Positions 1-13,360 are shown, counted from the first letter of the stretch. The stretch: 64,000 nt of DNA from Macrocybe gigantea (GCA_011319805.1 SJRY01000257.1:304264-368263); one strand, 5' to 3'. Notes: generated by a model not told the origin, from the letters alone. Translations and numbers: made by a program.

Positions 1-319
1 TGTCACAGGCAAAGACTCTCTGCTCTATCTACCTTTCCTTAAACCTGAAGCTGTCGACTTATTCGAACCTGCAACTGATCATACCAGACCGGTCTTGAAC
101 GCCTGAACGAGCATTTGTGTGGTGTGTTCACTCCATGATTCATCCCTGCTATCATCTGTAACATGTCATAGACTCACGCCCTTCACCAAGGTGTTGTCGC
201 ATGGAGAGTCAGAAGGCACGTATATTCATAGAGTTTAGGCGACGGGCGATGAGTACATTGTGCAACGAATGATTCCACTTCAATGGAATGGCTTGTTTGC
301 TCGCATCCACCCTCAAAAA
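1..319. other. gene-free flank downstream of the PLD gene
   Basis: No supported coding region. This is the 3' flank of the minus-strand phospholipase D gene, whose stop lies at 320-322. No repeat or RNA gene was recognised. Confidence 0.5.
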
Positions 320-3300
320 TCAGAGATAGATCGGCAGTGATGAGCCGAGGCCAACCCATTGAGGCCCAGCCACAAAATCCTTTTCCTCAATCAAGAACTC
401 CTAAATTATACAGTGGTTAGCAATTACTGGCGGACGAATCCCTAATGAACATTTATACCAATGGTGCCGTAACGAGGGCGCCTCTGACCTTTGATAGACG
501 CTGCCTGACAGTTGCAAGTGGGACTCCAGGGGCGACGTGCCCGGTCTTAACCTTTGGAACGTAATACTGAAGGGAAGACCTGTAAGACTCATTTCTCTGA
601 GTCAAACCACAGGACTAACATCATAGGTTGCCCAGTTTCGGACAAGGTTTGAGGGCACCGTCCGAAAGACCTCCGCATATATCTGACTGTTGTGGAAAGC
701 CGTGCGATCCCATAACGTCAGAGTAGACTCTGAAATCGGATCAGCCACTAGTTCGTCTTCGTCAGTTCCAAATTCAGCTTCATTTTCATGCGGTGCTGGT
801 CGCATGAACGACGTAACAGAAGGTAGGTGTTCTTGTGGTTCCTGGGGTTCAATGAGCCCAAGGTGCTCTAATGTCTGTGTGTCAAACCGTGTCATCAATC
901 CGACGGATATCTTGCTTACCTCTCCAGAGCTTGCATCGCAGAGATGCGGCGAACTTCGCAACCCGGAAAGGCTGCCCATCCATTGTTGATTCTCGCATAT
1001 TCTGATCCTCGATAACGAGAGCGATTTCGGAGTCTCCGTCGCCCTATTGTTTTTTTTTTCGGAGATGTCAGCCTGCAATTGCTTTGTAATTAATGATGCT
1101 CGCCTTCTGGCTGCGATCGTTGATATTTGCAGAGCCGATCTAGGTAATATGGTCATAACCTATGTACCGACAATAAATGAAAGCATTCTGCTCACAATCA
1201 CAATGCGGTCATCCACTATCATCAGCTTTGAATGGACATATAACTGTTCCGTGACATATCTGAAGACACCGTTTCAGGACAGACCATGAAAATAGCTCAC
1301 GAGCAACATACGCATTGAGTTCTTCATCGGGTGTAGCCACCCAAAGTTCGTCTTCCAAGCTAGTGATACCACTTAATTTGTGCTGGCAGACGTTATCAGA
1401 CACGTCTTCATCGCCTTTGATATCATCTGAACCATGCTCGAACCGATCTATGGTCTGGCGAGCATCTTCCTCTGATTCTGGAATTTTCACGGTGATGGTC
1501 TTGAAAGAAGTCTTATCGCTGATGATGACCTCGCCATTTGTCGGCTCAGGAACTGATAAGGTGACTTCTTTTTGACCAAGTGCGCTATCCTCTCCTACCC
1601 ATTGTCGCGCCAGGGCCGCTTGAGCCTCGTGGAATGAAATGCCAGAGTTTTCTTCCATCTGAGCGATTAGAGACGCTGGGGAAGGTGAGCTGCGGACATA
1701 ACGATGGATTACAAACCCACAAACAGGAGCATTTATTCGATCATAAACGCGAAGATGGTAGAAGCGGATATAGTCCATTCTACATCCCGGATATCCTTAA
1801 ATACGTATTCCCTGGACATGAGAATTGGACTGACGGTTCATAACCTGCCTTGCGGATTTCTTCATAGATACTGTTGCCGCCTCGATTGATAGTACGATAT
1901 TGAGCGGCCATGGTCATCCTGAGAGAACTCTCATTTTTAATGCTACCAGTGAACCCTGGGACTTCTGGGACAACGACAACGACCTGCGCTGCAATAAGCG
2001 CAGGCGGATGCGACTATATCGGCAACTCGGACCTTAAATTTCCGACCTTCTCGAGCAGCATAGAGTATCCTTTCTACAAGGGCTTTTGCGATCAAATTTT
2101 TTACAACTCCCTTTTCCTGAGTGGTCGAGATACTTACTCGTCTCCGTGAGCAATCACAAATCTAGGTCCATGAATTCGAGGCTTACAAAAATTGATTCTC
2201 TGAATTGCGACACTTTCAGTGAGATACAAAAAAAGACGCTGATACGAGAGCCCATACCAATATAAATAAAGTGCTCCGAACCATAAATTAGTTGAATATC
2301 TATGCAAACGTTGTATGCTGCGCATTTGGGAAATAGGACCAGACTCACAAGCATTTTGAATGCTCCGTTCGGTCAATACGCCGTGAGACCAGTCCGAAAC
2401 ACTACGAACGACCTGCACATTGCATGTCGCGCCTTGAGGCTTCCAATGATGTGAGGATGATTCTTCATCGCGATGCTCACTAGTTGGGTGCGATTCGTGC
2501 CTGTATCTGCGACCAATCAAATTCCACATCTCACGGTGAGGATGACCTTGAAGGGATCTATAAACATTTGGTCATGACGGAGACTTTTGAACTCACGAGT
2601 GACAGGCTGGGTAGGACTTGCATCGATGTCGTGTGGTAATGCAAGCCAGTCAACTCGTCTGTCGCACGAGGTCAGTCAAAGTATTCACCTTACTTATCAA
2701 GGTGATCGCTTACGGGTTGTCGCGATACTAGAATGTGATTTCAGTATGTATTGCAAGGCAAAACTTCGTGTTGACATGCCTTGCGCTTCTTGATTTCATT
2801 CCACCGCTCAACGAAGTGCTGGACAATATCGAGGACAACCGGACCAGAAAGGGTCGTGTGTACCTGGACGTGATGATACGTCAGTAATACTGGAGCGGCA
2901 GGCGACTAGAACCCTTACGTCGTGCGACGGCATCCTGGCACTGTCCAGAATTGAGAGTGTATTACTGGCATGCGCAGAAACGTTCTTGAAATTCATGATT
3001 CGGGCATTGTTGTAATCTTGGCCAGGGAAAAGCGTCTTTGAAAAGTCGGTGGGGTGAACATCCGCCAAAGGGTGATTATGGGTATCCCAACGACCGAAAG
3101 AGAGGTCAATGCCTCCAATGCAAGCAAAAGTATTGTCTACAATGACAACCTGCTGGATAGTTAGCCTCGAACATCTTGATATAATTTGAAGGCCAATGGA
3201 AACATGCGTTTTCATTGTGCGCCCAGAATTGGACACTGTCTGGTTCCACAAGCGGTTACACTGGGAACTCATTATATTATGGTGAAATGGTACCTTTGGC

Positions 3301-4125
3301 GCCGATGTGATCCGGATGGCGTAGACAGGTGATATTTGGATGTATGGCCTCAAGTTCCGACTGGGCGCTCTCTGATTAACGTTACGTCGATCTGGAATGG
3401 AAATTCTCGCCGACCTTTGTGTGCTTCGAGTTCATTGGCATGGATTGTCTAAGCTGGGCAAGAGTGAGCAAAAAGGCGGAGCACAGTGTGACCAGCGTAC
3501 CTCTTTGTTGACGATTACATATATCTTGACTCCCTGTTGTGCTTTGCGCCCGAGGATGCGATCAAGTCTCCACTCTGCATGATAAGCAGGGGGACGGCGA
3601 AGGTAAAGCTCTGGGGTGAGCCACCAATCCTGGCGCATATTGTGAACGGGTGTATATGGAGCTCGCATCGAGGTCTAGACAGGAGAGTATTCACCATAAT
3701 GAAGATAACCTCCTTCGCATTATCAAGGAGTTCGGACAGAGCCCACATGTAGTCGTGGCCATCAATGTGCCTAGTTGTCCATTAACACGCATATATGTGC
3801 ACATCGGCGATATGGCGACCAATGAAGGCTCACCATTTCACAAAATTGTCGCTCCGCTCGCATGCAAAACTTTGAAATCTGTGGCCCGCTTTGATTTCCT
3901 CCATGATCTGGTCCCGCTGTATGTCCGCTAGACTCTCATGTCGCCCTGGTTGTGATAGGTCGGCGATGGATACACGCTACTCATCGAAAGGCCCACGGTT
4001 TGGAGTCAGAATCCCTGTTCTTGACTCAGTCTCTCAAAAGCCATCTCGACTCAAACATACCTACCTGCAACTTGGTTTCGAGCACGACGAAGCCCTTTCG
4101 AAACCTTATCCGCTAGCTCGGGCAT
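320..4125 (-). CDS. phospholipase D with a degenerate first HKD motif
   Basis: Hydrolyses phosphatidylcholine to phosphatidic acid if active. About fifteen exons can be joined by eye. From the ATG at 4123-4125 (MPELADKV...) the order is: an N-terminal RFQSFA block; DGHDYMWALSE; the DWWLTPELYLRRP block near 3600; LRHPDHIGAK near 3330; and the first catalytic region, VQFWAH then IVDN...FACIGGIDLSFGRWDTHNHP. Then come TLSGPVV, VQVVRSVSDWSHGVLTERSI near 2390, FIYIENQF, VVPEVPGF, YRTINRGGNSIYEEI, DYIRFYHLRVYDRINAP, and the second HKD, YVHSKLMIVDD, near 1207-1243. The C-terminus is DFVAGPQW...LPIYL. HKD2 is intact, but HKD1 reads HNEN at 3208-3219 where the family has HHEK. No PX or PH domain is visible, as in short fungal PLDs. 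Three introns start with GC (3150-3207, 2728-2779, 1044-1103). It shares a 343-bp divergent promoter region with MON2. Active enzyme, pseudoenzyme or decaying gene cannot be decided here. Confidence 0.88.
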
Positions 4126-4468
4126 CGTATGGAGAGAGAGAGAGACTGCAATGATGGATGCACGTGTGGGCGAAAAGGTCACGTTTGGTCATTCATTTCA
4201 TGTTTTGGAGACCATACATTTCCGCGTCTAAGGAGGTGGTGTCCTTCAGACCTCCTCGCAAATTTCGTTACCGTGGTGAAGTTTCGTAAGCGGCCTGTAG
4301 AGCGGGTAGTCCCTATGTAAGTTGGCAGCGAGTTGCGCGTTGCAAGTTGCAACGTTGAGGGGATTTACAGGTTAACCACGTGACACGCATTTCTGACACC
4401 ATGTGCTGCGTGCGCCCCTCGTCACCTCCGGCGATCTTGTTTGTGCGGGACCTGGGCATCCCTCACGA
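4126..4468. promoter_or_regulatory. divergent intergenic region between PLD and MON2
   Basis: These 343 bp separate the start codons of two divergently read genes and must hold both 5' UTRs and promoters. There is a GA-repeat near 4131-4145 just inside the PLD side and a CACGTG-like element near 4376-4381. No clear TATA box was found. Confidence 0.5.
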
Positions 4469-7400
4469 TGAGCTCGCTGGCTTTTTTGGTTACAGAGTTG
4501 CAGGTATGTCGTCACACGCGGATTTCTTGCGTTCCTGACGAAAAAGAACCTTCTAGTCGTTGGCCAGCGAAACGAGACGGAAGCATCCTGAAATTCGAGA
4601 GGTAAGCTGTCGGGCTTGGGTCGACCGGTCTTGGACCCCTAATCTTGTTCTTTTGGGAAGGCAGCTGAGAGGTCTTTGGCAATTCTAAGAGCGTCGCCGG
4701 AGCAGGCAACCGCGAAACTAGCTTCAGGTACGTAGTATTGTCCTTCTCGGTCTGGCATTGCGTTCATAATTTCAAGATGGACCGCAATCCGACGAACTAC
4801 TCAAGCCCGTGTTCATGGGATGTGCGACGAAGAATGCCAAAGTCGTCGCCATCTCCCTCGGTTCGCTGCAGCGTTTGATCGCTCTCAAGGCCGTTCCGCA
4901 ATCCGCTGTCACACTCATTGTCAAGACAATGAGCGATGCCATGAATCAAGGAGTCGACATTCAGCTGCGGATATTGCAAACGCTCGTGTCGTTGATCACG
5001 AACTTTCCAACCATCCATGGCGACCTTCTTGGTGATGTATGCAATTACCCTGCTCAGAAGCGTCATAATTCACCCTGCAAACCCGTTAACAGGCACTGCT
5101 ACTCTGCTTCAAACTTCAAGAATCAAAGATTGCGGTGGTGTCTTCCACTGCTGCGGCAACGCTCCGACAACTTGTCATGTTCATAGTGGATAAGATGGTG
5201 GCGGAAGATAATGAAGAGGAGAATGCGAGCCAACAAATGTTAGAAGTGGTTCTACCGGACGGAACGAAGAAAACTATGGGACCATCTGCCTGCGATGCGT
5301 TTTCCGTCTTCGAAGATTTGTGCCTTTTGGCGAATTCGGAAAAACCGCACTTCTTGAGGCTCGAATTCCTCCACAAAACTTTTGCACTGGAACTAATCGA
5401 AAGTGTACTAACAAACTATCATCCCCTGTTCCAAAAGGTCTTTTGCCTCCTCGTCTCCGAATCCCATCCATCTCATCATGTTGACACTCAGCACCCAGAA
5501 CTTATCATGCTCTTGCAACACCATCTATGCCCGCTTCTGCTCAAGGCCATTTCTGACCGACCCATCTTTCCTCTGACCTTGCGTTGCACCCGTGTCGTGT
5601 TTCTTCTGCTAAAGCAATTCTCTGCGGAGCTGGAGACTGAGGCAGAGGTCTTTCTCATGCTTCTCATCCGTATATTTGCAGAGGACGCCGAGTCAGGGGC
5701 TGGATCGTCAGGAGATGTGTCCCATGCACCTCGCCCTCATTGGATGAGAGTCCTCTCCATGGAAGTCATGCGAGGGTGCGCTCGTATTCTGTTCGTCAAC
5801 CCATCTGCCCCTCTGACGTGGCCCACAGAATTTGCAGCGACGCCGAATTAATACGTAACATGTGGTCACGATATGATGCCCAGTCTCCCGGTTCCAAAGT
5901 TTTTGGTTCATTGGTTACAGCTCTGACGCGGCTCATAACCGAAAAGCCTGCCATACTTGGTGTCGGTTCGCAGATGGCTGGTGTTGGAGTTGACCAAGGT
6001 TCGAGCTACAGTTTGGACGTCGGAGGCATTACTGGGCGAGTAGCCACTGCTGCCAGCGCTACTGTTTCAGGAGTGGTTGGGATGATGGGCTCTGCAGGGG
6101 GGTTGAGTTTGCAATTATCGTCCATGAAATTGCAATGGCGAGTACTCATGGTTTCTTGCCTCACTTTGCACCTGTTGACTCCAAGGACAGCATCGATCAA
6201 CTGGACAAGGCTGACTCCCCTCCTATTCCGGAAACTTACATCTACCTTCTCGCGCTTCAATGCATAACGTCGCTATGTGAAGGTTTTGCGTCCTTCACAG
6301 GACCTCTGTATACATCCATGATTTTCCAACGACCTCGTGCTGCAGGGGAACCGTTGTCCGTGCCCCTCCAGCTCTGAATTTGAAAACATTGCCCGAAGAC
6401 GATGTATCGAGAAAGCAATTGGAAATAGTCCGCGACATCATTGAGAACGGCTGGCCAGCACTTTTAGCCGCATTGTCGTTTATCATCGCGACTAATCTCT
6501 CAGACGAACTATTCGTAGAGGTTCTTGCCGCTTATCAGTCGATGACAAATGTTTCCGGCATGCTGGGTCTGACCATACCTCGGGACGCCTTCTTTACCAG
6601 CCTGGCGAAGTTTGCTGTCCCCAGCCGCGTTTTGACGAGTCTCGAGTCATACATTGAATCTCAAACTCCGCGATCTACAAGCACTTTGACTGAGAATCTA
6701 GGTTTGACAGGACCATCCCATCCGCCTGGCCTATCGGAACGCAATATGGCCTGCCTCAAAGTCCTGATAGCGAGCGCCATGTACCTGGCAGGAAGCCTTG
6801 GTGGAAGCTGGTTCAACGTCCTCGAAGTGCTCCAAAATGCGGATTATATTCTCACTTCGAAGGTGACCCAAACATCCGCGAAGAAGGGCATCTTCAGCTC
6901 CAGTCCAAGCAGCGCGCCTGCTAGCCGTTCTGTATCCGCCGCTTCAACAACGCCTCCGCAGGCTTCGACTTCCCGGCACCCATTGTTGAGCGATCTGGAT
7001 GCTGATACTTTGCTGGGCGCTATCCAACGTTTATTCGACGCGTCCAAGAACCTGGAGGATTCCGCTTTCAAGGACTTCGTTGATGCTTTGTGTCGCCTCA
7101 GCGCCGAGATGATCGAGATGCAGACCGTTTCGTCCGGAATTATACTAGAGTCCGACAATGACGACGATACGTCATCGCTCGGTGTATCTCCCATGTCTCA
7201 AGCCCATAGACGGCGTATCAGTGGCATACATATGCCTCGCGCCACGGTGAGTCTTTTGACGACTGGTCTGTCTGCGTTGGATTTTGATAATCACTCTATC
7301 AGCGGACCGGCGATTTTGGCATCGCGAGACTCGGTGGTGTCGCAATGCTTAACATCCATCGACTTATCTACAGAGCTCCGGAGATTGCTTGGGATACTGT

Positions 7401-10400
7401 CACGTCCCATTTACTGTCGGTCATCCATATACTTTACGCTCCTCAACCGATAAGGATTCAAGCTGCCAGCGTTTTGGATGAAATCCTTCTCATTGTCCCT
7501 CGTAATTTATCCACGACCGGCGAACTGCAAGGTCAAGTTCAAAAGCGGGTTTTTAATGTTTTGTCTCAGCAAGTCATCGTTGATAATACCTCGCCTGTGG
7601 CAAATACCACGACTTCCGTGGAACTGCGTAGAATGGGTCTGGAAACGTTGCATCAGATTCTCCAGGCATCGGGCCACACTCTTGTCACCGGTTGGGAAAC
7701 AATTTTCCTCATGCTCGGCAGTGTTTGTAGATCTGTTTCCCTTGTCCGATCTCCGTCGATAGATTCTGTGTCCCTTCTAAGCGCCCCGGCATCTCCAACC
7801 ACTGGACGGCCAAAACCATTGCCATTAGGCTTAGGAACGCCTAGCGAGAAGAGCTATGCGATGCTTGTCAAGATTGCCTTCCAGTCGCTCACTCTTGTAT
7901 GCGACTCGGTATCCTTACTCTCCCCCGACCACCTTCGCCTCTGCATCAGCACTCTTGGTCAATTCGGAAAACAAGCTGATACGAATATTGCTTTGACGGC
8001 TGCCGCGAGTCTATTGTGGAGTGTATCAGATGCTATCCAGATCAGGCGCAAGAACGCTGACGAAGAGCCAGAGTATACGGCTCTTTGGATGTTTCTTCTC
8101 TCGGAAGTCCTTGGCCTTTGCTCGGATACGCGTCCAGAGGTTCGGGACGGTGCAATACAGACCCTTTTCAGAACCATGCAACTTTATGGATCTACTCTGA
8201 GCTTGGAAACATGGGATCAATGCATATGGAAAATTACATTCCCTCTTCTCGACACTCTTACAACGGAGATCCGCCATCTCTCTGTTTCTAGTCCTCATGC
8301 CGATTCAGGTCTGGTTCAAGCGTGGGACGAATCGAAGATCCTTACATTTCAACTCAGCGGGTCAATGTTCCACGAATTCTTGACAGCGAAAATCATGCAT
8401 CTCGAATCCTTCGCTAGGGCTTGGGATGCGTTCGTGACACATGTTCAGGATGCTGTTTTGCTTGATCACCGCAACATAAGTGCCCCGCCTTGCGCTGCTT
8501 AGAAAAAGCTGTTAGAGCTTCTCCGTCCTCCGATCTACGGGTCGTTGTCACGGAAATCCTTGAGAGGGTTTGGCAATCAATAGACGCGCTAGGCGACTCT
8601 ATGCGGCGAGCTGCCAGTATTCATACGCCTGTCACTCCGAACTCGACGGTTGAAGATATATCAGCCAAACCGTTTACGCAAGAGTGTCTGCTTGCATTCG
8701 TCGATCTCGTACAGGTAACAAGACAGGCGAGCCGATCTGTCCATAGCGTCGAATGGTCTTTGGAGCGTCTGACGCGGCTGATGGCCATTCTCAAAGGTCA
8801 GACGATGTCCGTATGACATCTTGGGTGCTGTATTTATCAGTTTTTCTAGTTGTCCTTACGTACCCCAATTCCCCGGATTACCGCCCAGACGTCGATGCCT
8901 TGCCTCCAGTTCAGGCCGCTGTGATGGATACTGTTGAAAGCATCGATCTTTCGGTTCAAGGCTCGCCGTCACTGGTAATGCGGGATCTATCTGAATATGC
9001 TACTCTACCGTTCTTGGCGGCCTTTGACATCAGACAGCACCCCGAATCTCAGACACCGCAGAAACGAGTAACATATATTGCATTGTCCAAGAAAATCATG
9101 CCAATGCTGGTCACCTTATTCTTAAGATTCAAAGATACCTCTGAAATTTTCATCGACGGAACTGTTGAATCCGTAGTCTCTGTAAGTCATCGAAATAGTT
9201 GTTTAATCTCAATTAACGCAGCTAACTGTCGGTTCGAGGCGTATTCAATACCCATGAAACTCAAATACGATTGTCCACCACCTTCAAAATTTGGTAAAGA
9301 CCTCCCGCTGTGGAAAACGGCAACTACGAGTTTCCTTAAGGTTGTGAAAGAGACTACTGTCCAAATGAAGAATTTGGGTGAAGGTTAGTGCACTGCTTTC
9401 ATGTCCCGTTGCCAGCAAGAACAAATTACCGTTTACAGCGATCCCGCATGACCGCATCGAAGGAATTTGGTATCAAATTCTGGACGTGTTCAAGGGTGGT
9501 ATCCTGGCCGACTGGTATGACGTCGCTTTTATTTGTACACGCTTTTCCCATGTTGATAACCCCCTAAGTACTGCGGCACATGCGTTCCCACTAGAGGTTC
9601 AAGAGGAGGAGGAAAATTTTGATCTTGCTCTTATTGCCTCATTTGAAATCGATGTCGTACCTCACCTTGGCAACAATCGAGTGCCGGACCATCTTGCAAG
9701 TCAACTCGGAAAAATTCTGCATCAAGGAAGTTTGCTTTATGAGTCAGACTACGAATCAGGTGGTGAGCTCGAGTCTGCGGATGCAGAACACCTGCGGAAG
9801 ATCGAAAGCGTGGAATTGGAGAAGAGATACAGTCTGGGGAGCACAGATTTAGGCTCACTCGTTCCCCGAGAACGGTTTTCTTATTGGTGTTTTGACCTGT
9901 TGTTCCTGGTCTGCTCGAACGTGACAAGCGGTATGACATTCCTGACTCATGTTCTGCTCATTCTAAAGTCCTTGCAATTGAACAAAGATCAAGAACACTC
10001 CCGTCGACGACTTGCAGCGTTGACAATACCCTCGTTACTGAACCGATGTCGAACAACTCTTGTCGGTTATGTCGCAGATGAAGCTCTGCGTGGCAATCTC
10101 CCGTTCCCCAGGTTGGTTATCAATTGCAAGAGTGCCATCTCTATGTTGACCTGGAAATATGAATTAGAGCTCGAGAGCAAGAGCTATTGTACGTCCTTCG
10201 GAAACTGCTAGAAATGAGGATGTGGCCCGGATCGCTGTGGGCTGCTATGTCGAATGATCCATCGAAATACTGCACCGACCTGCCTCGTATGTCCACTTCT
10301 CTCCAATCTTAGGGCCTTATTCCAACAAATAATTCGTGAATATCTAGCCATCGATTCTTCTTGGACACCTGCCGAGCAGCTTAAAGATGCCGTGAAGCGC

Positions 10401-10773
10401 TCGAGCATTGCCCACCTCTTCCATTTCTACCCTGTGCTCTGCGAAATCGCATCGATCCCGCGCAAAACCCCTTCCGCTGGGTGTCTGCTTCATCCACTGC
10501 CAACGGGACAGGCAAGACTTCCACGCCTGCGTGGGCGAATGTGTCTTCGCCTGCACTCGGCGGCATCAACGGCGCTGTGGCCGTGAGGACGCTGGTCAAC
10601 GGTGATAGGACGAGCAGGATAGGGACACCTGTATCTCCTGACGACGCGTCACCGCGGGCGATAAAGAAGAGGCAGAGCGTTCGGAGGCAGACGTCGCGAT
10701 GGAGCTAGACGCCAGAGTTCTGGCACGATCATGTCTAAAGGTCGTCGGACAGGAGCTGGGCGTTTCGCCCTGA
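4469..10773 (+). CDS. MON2: MON2-like Golgi/endosome trafficking scaffold
   Basis: MON2 proteins are large armadillo-like relatives of Sec7 Arf-GEFs without the catalytic domain. They act with Dopey proteins in Golgi-endosome traffic. The first short exons give MSSLAFLVTELQ, SLASETRRKHPEIRE and AERSLAILRASP. The DCB-like block follows (MGCATKNAKVVAISLGSLQR near 4815). Further blocks are SVFEDLCLLAN, LRLEFLHKTFALELIES, IPETYIYLLALQC near 6225, GDFGIARLGGVAMLNIHRLI near 7325, VLTYPNSPDYRPDVDALPPV near 8853 and LVPRERFSYWCFDLLFL near 9858. The C-terminus is RVLARSCLKVVGQELGVSP, with the stop at 10771-10773. The predicted length of about 1,700 residues fits the family. Introns are about 50-65 nt; the one at 6138-6190 starts GCGAGT. 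The frame breaks near 6355, 8483, 10478 and 10640, each needing one missing base, which I take as sequence errors. Confidence 0.9.
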
Positions 10774-11347
10774 CGCAATTAACACATGATTCTATTATAC
10801 AAGCCGCAACGATATGATAAAGATGTATAATAACAGATACTTTGGTATTTATACTCGAGACCAATCAGACTTGTACCACGGCAATAGTCTTAGCATCAGT
10901 CTCGGATCGGAATTTGAGGATTTTGCAATTGACAATGGCAGTCTCGGTAGCGGGAAAGATTCGGAGGTCACCTTTTCATCGTGTTCGGGATGAGTCCAGA
11001 ACACAATTAGATGGCTTATGGTCCTCTGACGAGCAGATGAGTCTCCTGAACTTGGACATGATCGTGAACGAAAACATAGGGAACTGCCCGTAGACGTCCA
11101 AATTCTGTCCCACTTACATACGTGCACCAAAAGAAATAACTTGTAAATTGCAGGAATAAATAGACGCTACGTATGGACGCAGTTGCTAAAAAGAGGTGTG
11201 CAATCACCTCTCAATGACCAGTAGAGTAGATACTTGTACTGCACTCTTCTTTTCCACCGCTGCAAAAAGGGAGATGACCAAGCTACCTAGACATAAATCA
11301 GATATCAAAATCATATAGACGTCACCAGGCCGTGATGGCACCCACCT
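10774..11347. other. convergent 3' intergenic region
   Basis: Lies between the stops of MON2 (+) and the GPI-anchored protein gene (-). It is AT-rich, as expected of two 3' UTRs. Only short open frames without family resemblance are present. Confidence 0.5.
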
Positions 11348-12987
11348 TCAGTGGAAAACTGCCACCGCCGAAATACCGGAGATCAAGGCTAGGAGCAGCA
11401 CGACGAGATGCTGTGAGTCGGTGTTGATAGGCGACCTCGCCATCGGCATGGCACCATTCTTTGAATTATTCGCGTTGCTCGCTCCGGCTGGCAAGGTCAA
11501 ATGAGAACGCAAAATAACGAAGGACATTAGACGGCTCACATGTCCCAGTCGCTTTAGGACTACCGCTCGTGGGCGTGGACGCCGACGCGCCGGATGCAAC
11601 GGAGGTCGTGATGCCGAGCTGCTGGAGCGGGATGCCGTTCCTGACAGACGACGTGGTGACACAGTTGCTGGACGAGGGTGTCATGTACGGGCCGGGCGGC
11701 GTGACGGTGTCACCGACTGTATAGGGCGTGCCGTTCATCGTGCCGGTGTAGCGCTGCGCGAACGTCGAGAACGAGGTCACGCCGTTGACGGTGGCAGTGG
11801 GGTACCAGCCCGGGGGATCTGCGAAAAAGAAGAGATGGATAGGTTATGCCAGTGCGGTGGATGGAGGGAAAACAAAACGAACATGCTACGTCCGCGTCGC
11901 AGGTTTCACTGTGTGCCAATGAGGGTCAGCATGGTCCAGACATAAAAACCTTTAGATGAATGGACTCGCAATGTGCCGTTGAAGTTGTAGTTTCCGGGCA
12001 TGACGAAACCGCATCCCATTTCGTCTAGTTCGTGCCAGCACATGGCTGCGGCGCTGTACGTAGAGTTGGCGCTCGTGCAGACTCGCAAGCAGAACTGGTT
12101 GTAGTCCTAAAGAAAGAATCGGGTTGATCCTGCTTCCACAGAGGCGCAGATGACGACTCACGATGTAGAGCTGTGACAGGACTCGTTCGGGACTGGAGCC
12201 GAAATTGCTATTGAAATGTGGCACGCACCATCCATTCGGCATAGTGTTGGTCGCTACCAGTTATGTTCGAGGTAATGTTTCCTCCGATTGGGTTTCCATC
12301 GCCGTAGGCACCATGTGGATCAAGCTCACTGTACTCTACGTTTAACGAAACGTTTCAACCCCTACTAGATAGTGCGCACCCTCCCCAGTCGCCAGCAGGA
12401 ATGTTCAAACGGGTGAGATCGCCGTAGCCATATACCTGACATATGCACCTGCCAAAAGGGAGATGTCGTGAGCGATCTTCGTTTTAGCGGCGAGCCTCGG
12501 GATGATCACGGACTGGTCTTGAGGAACGAGACACCTGTCAAAGTTCCATCTGGTATAACCTGGCGTTGTTACGCGGTTTAGTACACCATGCCACCTCAAA
12601 CGTCTGGCCGCGCGCGGAACACGAGGCGTAAGGGTAAACATCGTCGAACAGTACAACACATGCCGGGACATTTTACCTCTGATTCAGAAATGTTCTGCAT
12701 CGATGGAGGTGCAAACACGCAAAAATCCTGAACATGGCAGCAGAAGCTCATCAATATCTCCAGGCATAGCAGCTTCGCTCCAAGGGCAGGCTCACATCGA
12801 TGGAATTGATAGTGAGAAGACGCGCCATAGATGTCTGGTTGATCGGCGTGCCCACGGTCGGTTCGGGTGGGTTGGTCGTACCCATGGTGCCAGTGGCAAT
12901 GACACCGGGATAGAAGGTCCCTTGCGCTGAGACAGACCTGACGGCCATGGCCAACACAATGGCTGCTGCGGAGACGAAGAGGCGCAT
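11348..12987 (-). CDS. secreted, GPI-anchored glycoprotein of unknown function
   Basis: The start gives a clear signal peptide (MRLFVSAAAIVLAMAVRSVSA, cleavage likely near SA-QG). The mature part has DFCVFAPP, TFEVAWCTKPRNNAR, VIPDGTLTGVSFLKT, YGYGDLTRLNIPAGDWGG, ELDPHGAYGDGNPIGG, a cysteine-rich block (QFCLRVC and MCWHELDEMGC), and PPGWYPTATVNG. A Ser/Thr-rich tail ends in a hydrophobic segment (HLVVLLLALISGISAVAVF), as expected of a GPI-attachment signal. Agaricomycetes have many such proteins, some named macrophage-activating glycoprotein by similarity; the role is unknown. Notable splicing: a 9-nt exon at 12162-12170 (Leu-Tyr-Ile) and a GC-AG intron at 11909-11969. Two one-base frame breaks near 12440 and 12560 look like sequence errors. 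It could supply substrate for the PIG-O/GPI13 pathway at 48 kb, as any GPI protein would. Confidence 0.75.
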
Positions 12988-13360
12988 CGCACGACTGCGA
13001 ATTCAGCAATTTAATTCTGCTTAAAGCTGGATCAAGCCGTCAGAGAACGGATTTATGCCGCTACGAGGAAAGAATGAGTGGCGAAGGGAACGAGGACTGT
13101 CGAGAACGCGGCAAAAAGGAGCGGCCTTGCGGTTGAGTGATTGGGAATGCTGAGCGCCGTTTATAACATTTTCAGCGTCCGCGTAGGGAACTATTTTTAG
13201 CCAGTAGTTATTTTTATGACGACTGATGCATGATGCATGATGCTTTGATTCCAGGCATTCAAGCAACGGCGAACTTGGTCCGGAAAGTGAAAAATAAAAG
13301 TACTATTGATACGGGGAGTACGTGACCTGGTAAAACCCTGGTTCAATTCAACTCATTTGA
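12988..13360. promoter_or_regulatory. upstream region of the GPI-anchored protein gene
   Basis: Gene-free. Contains a tandem TGATGCA unit (near 13222-13241) and a TTATAAA-like box on the minus strand about 170 bp upstream of the start codon at 12987. Promoter function is inferred only from position. Confidence 0.35.
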
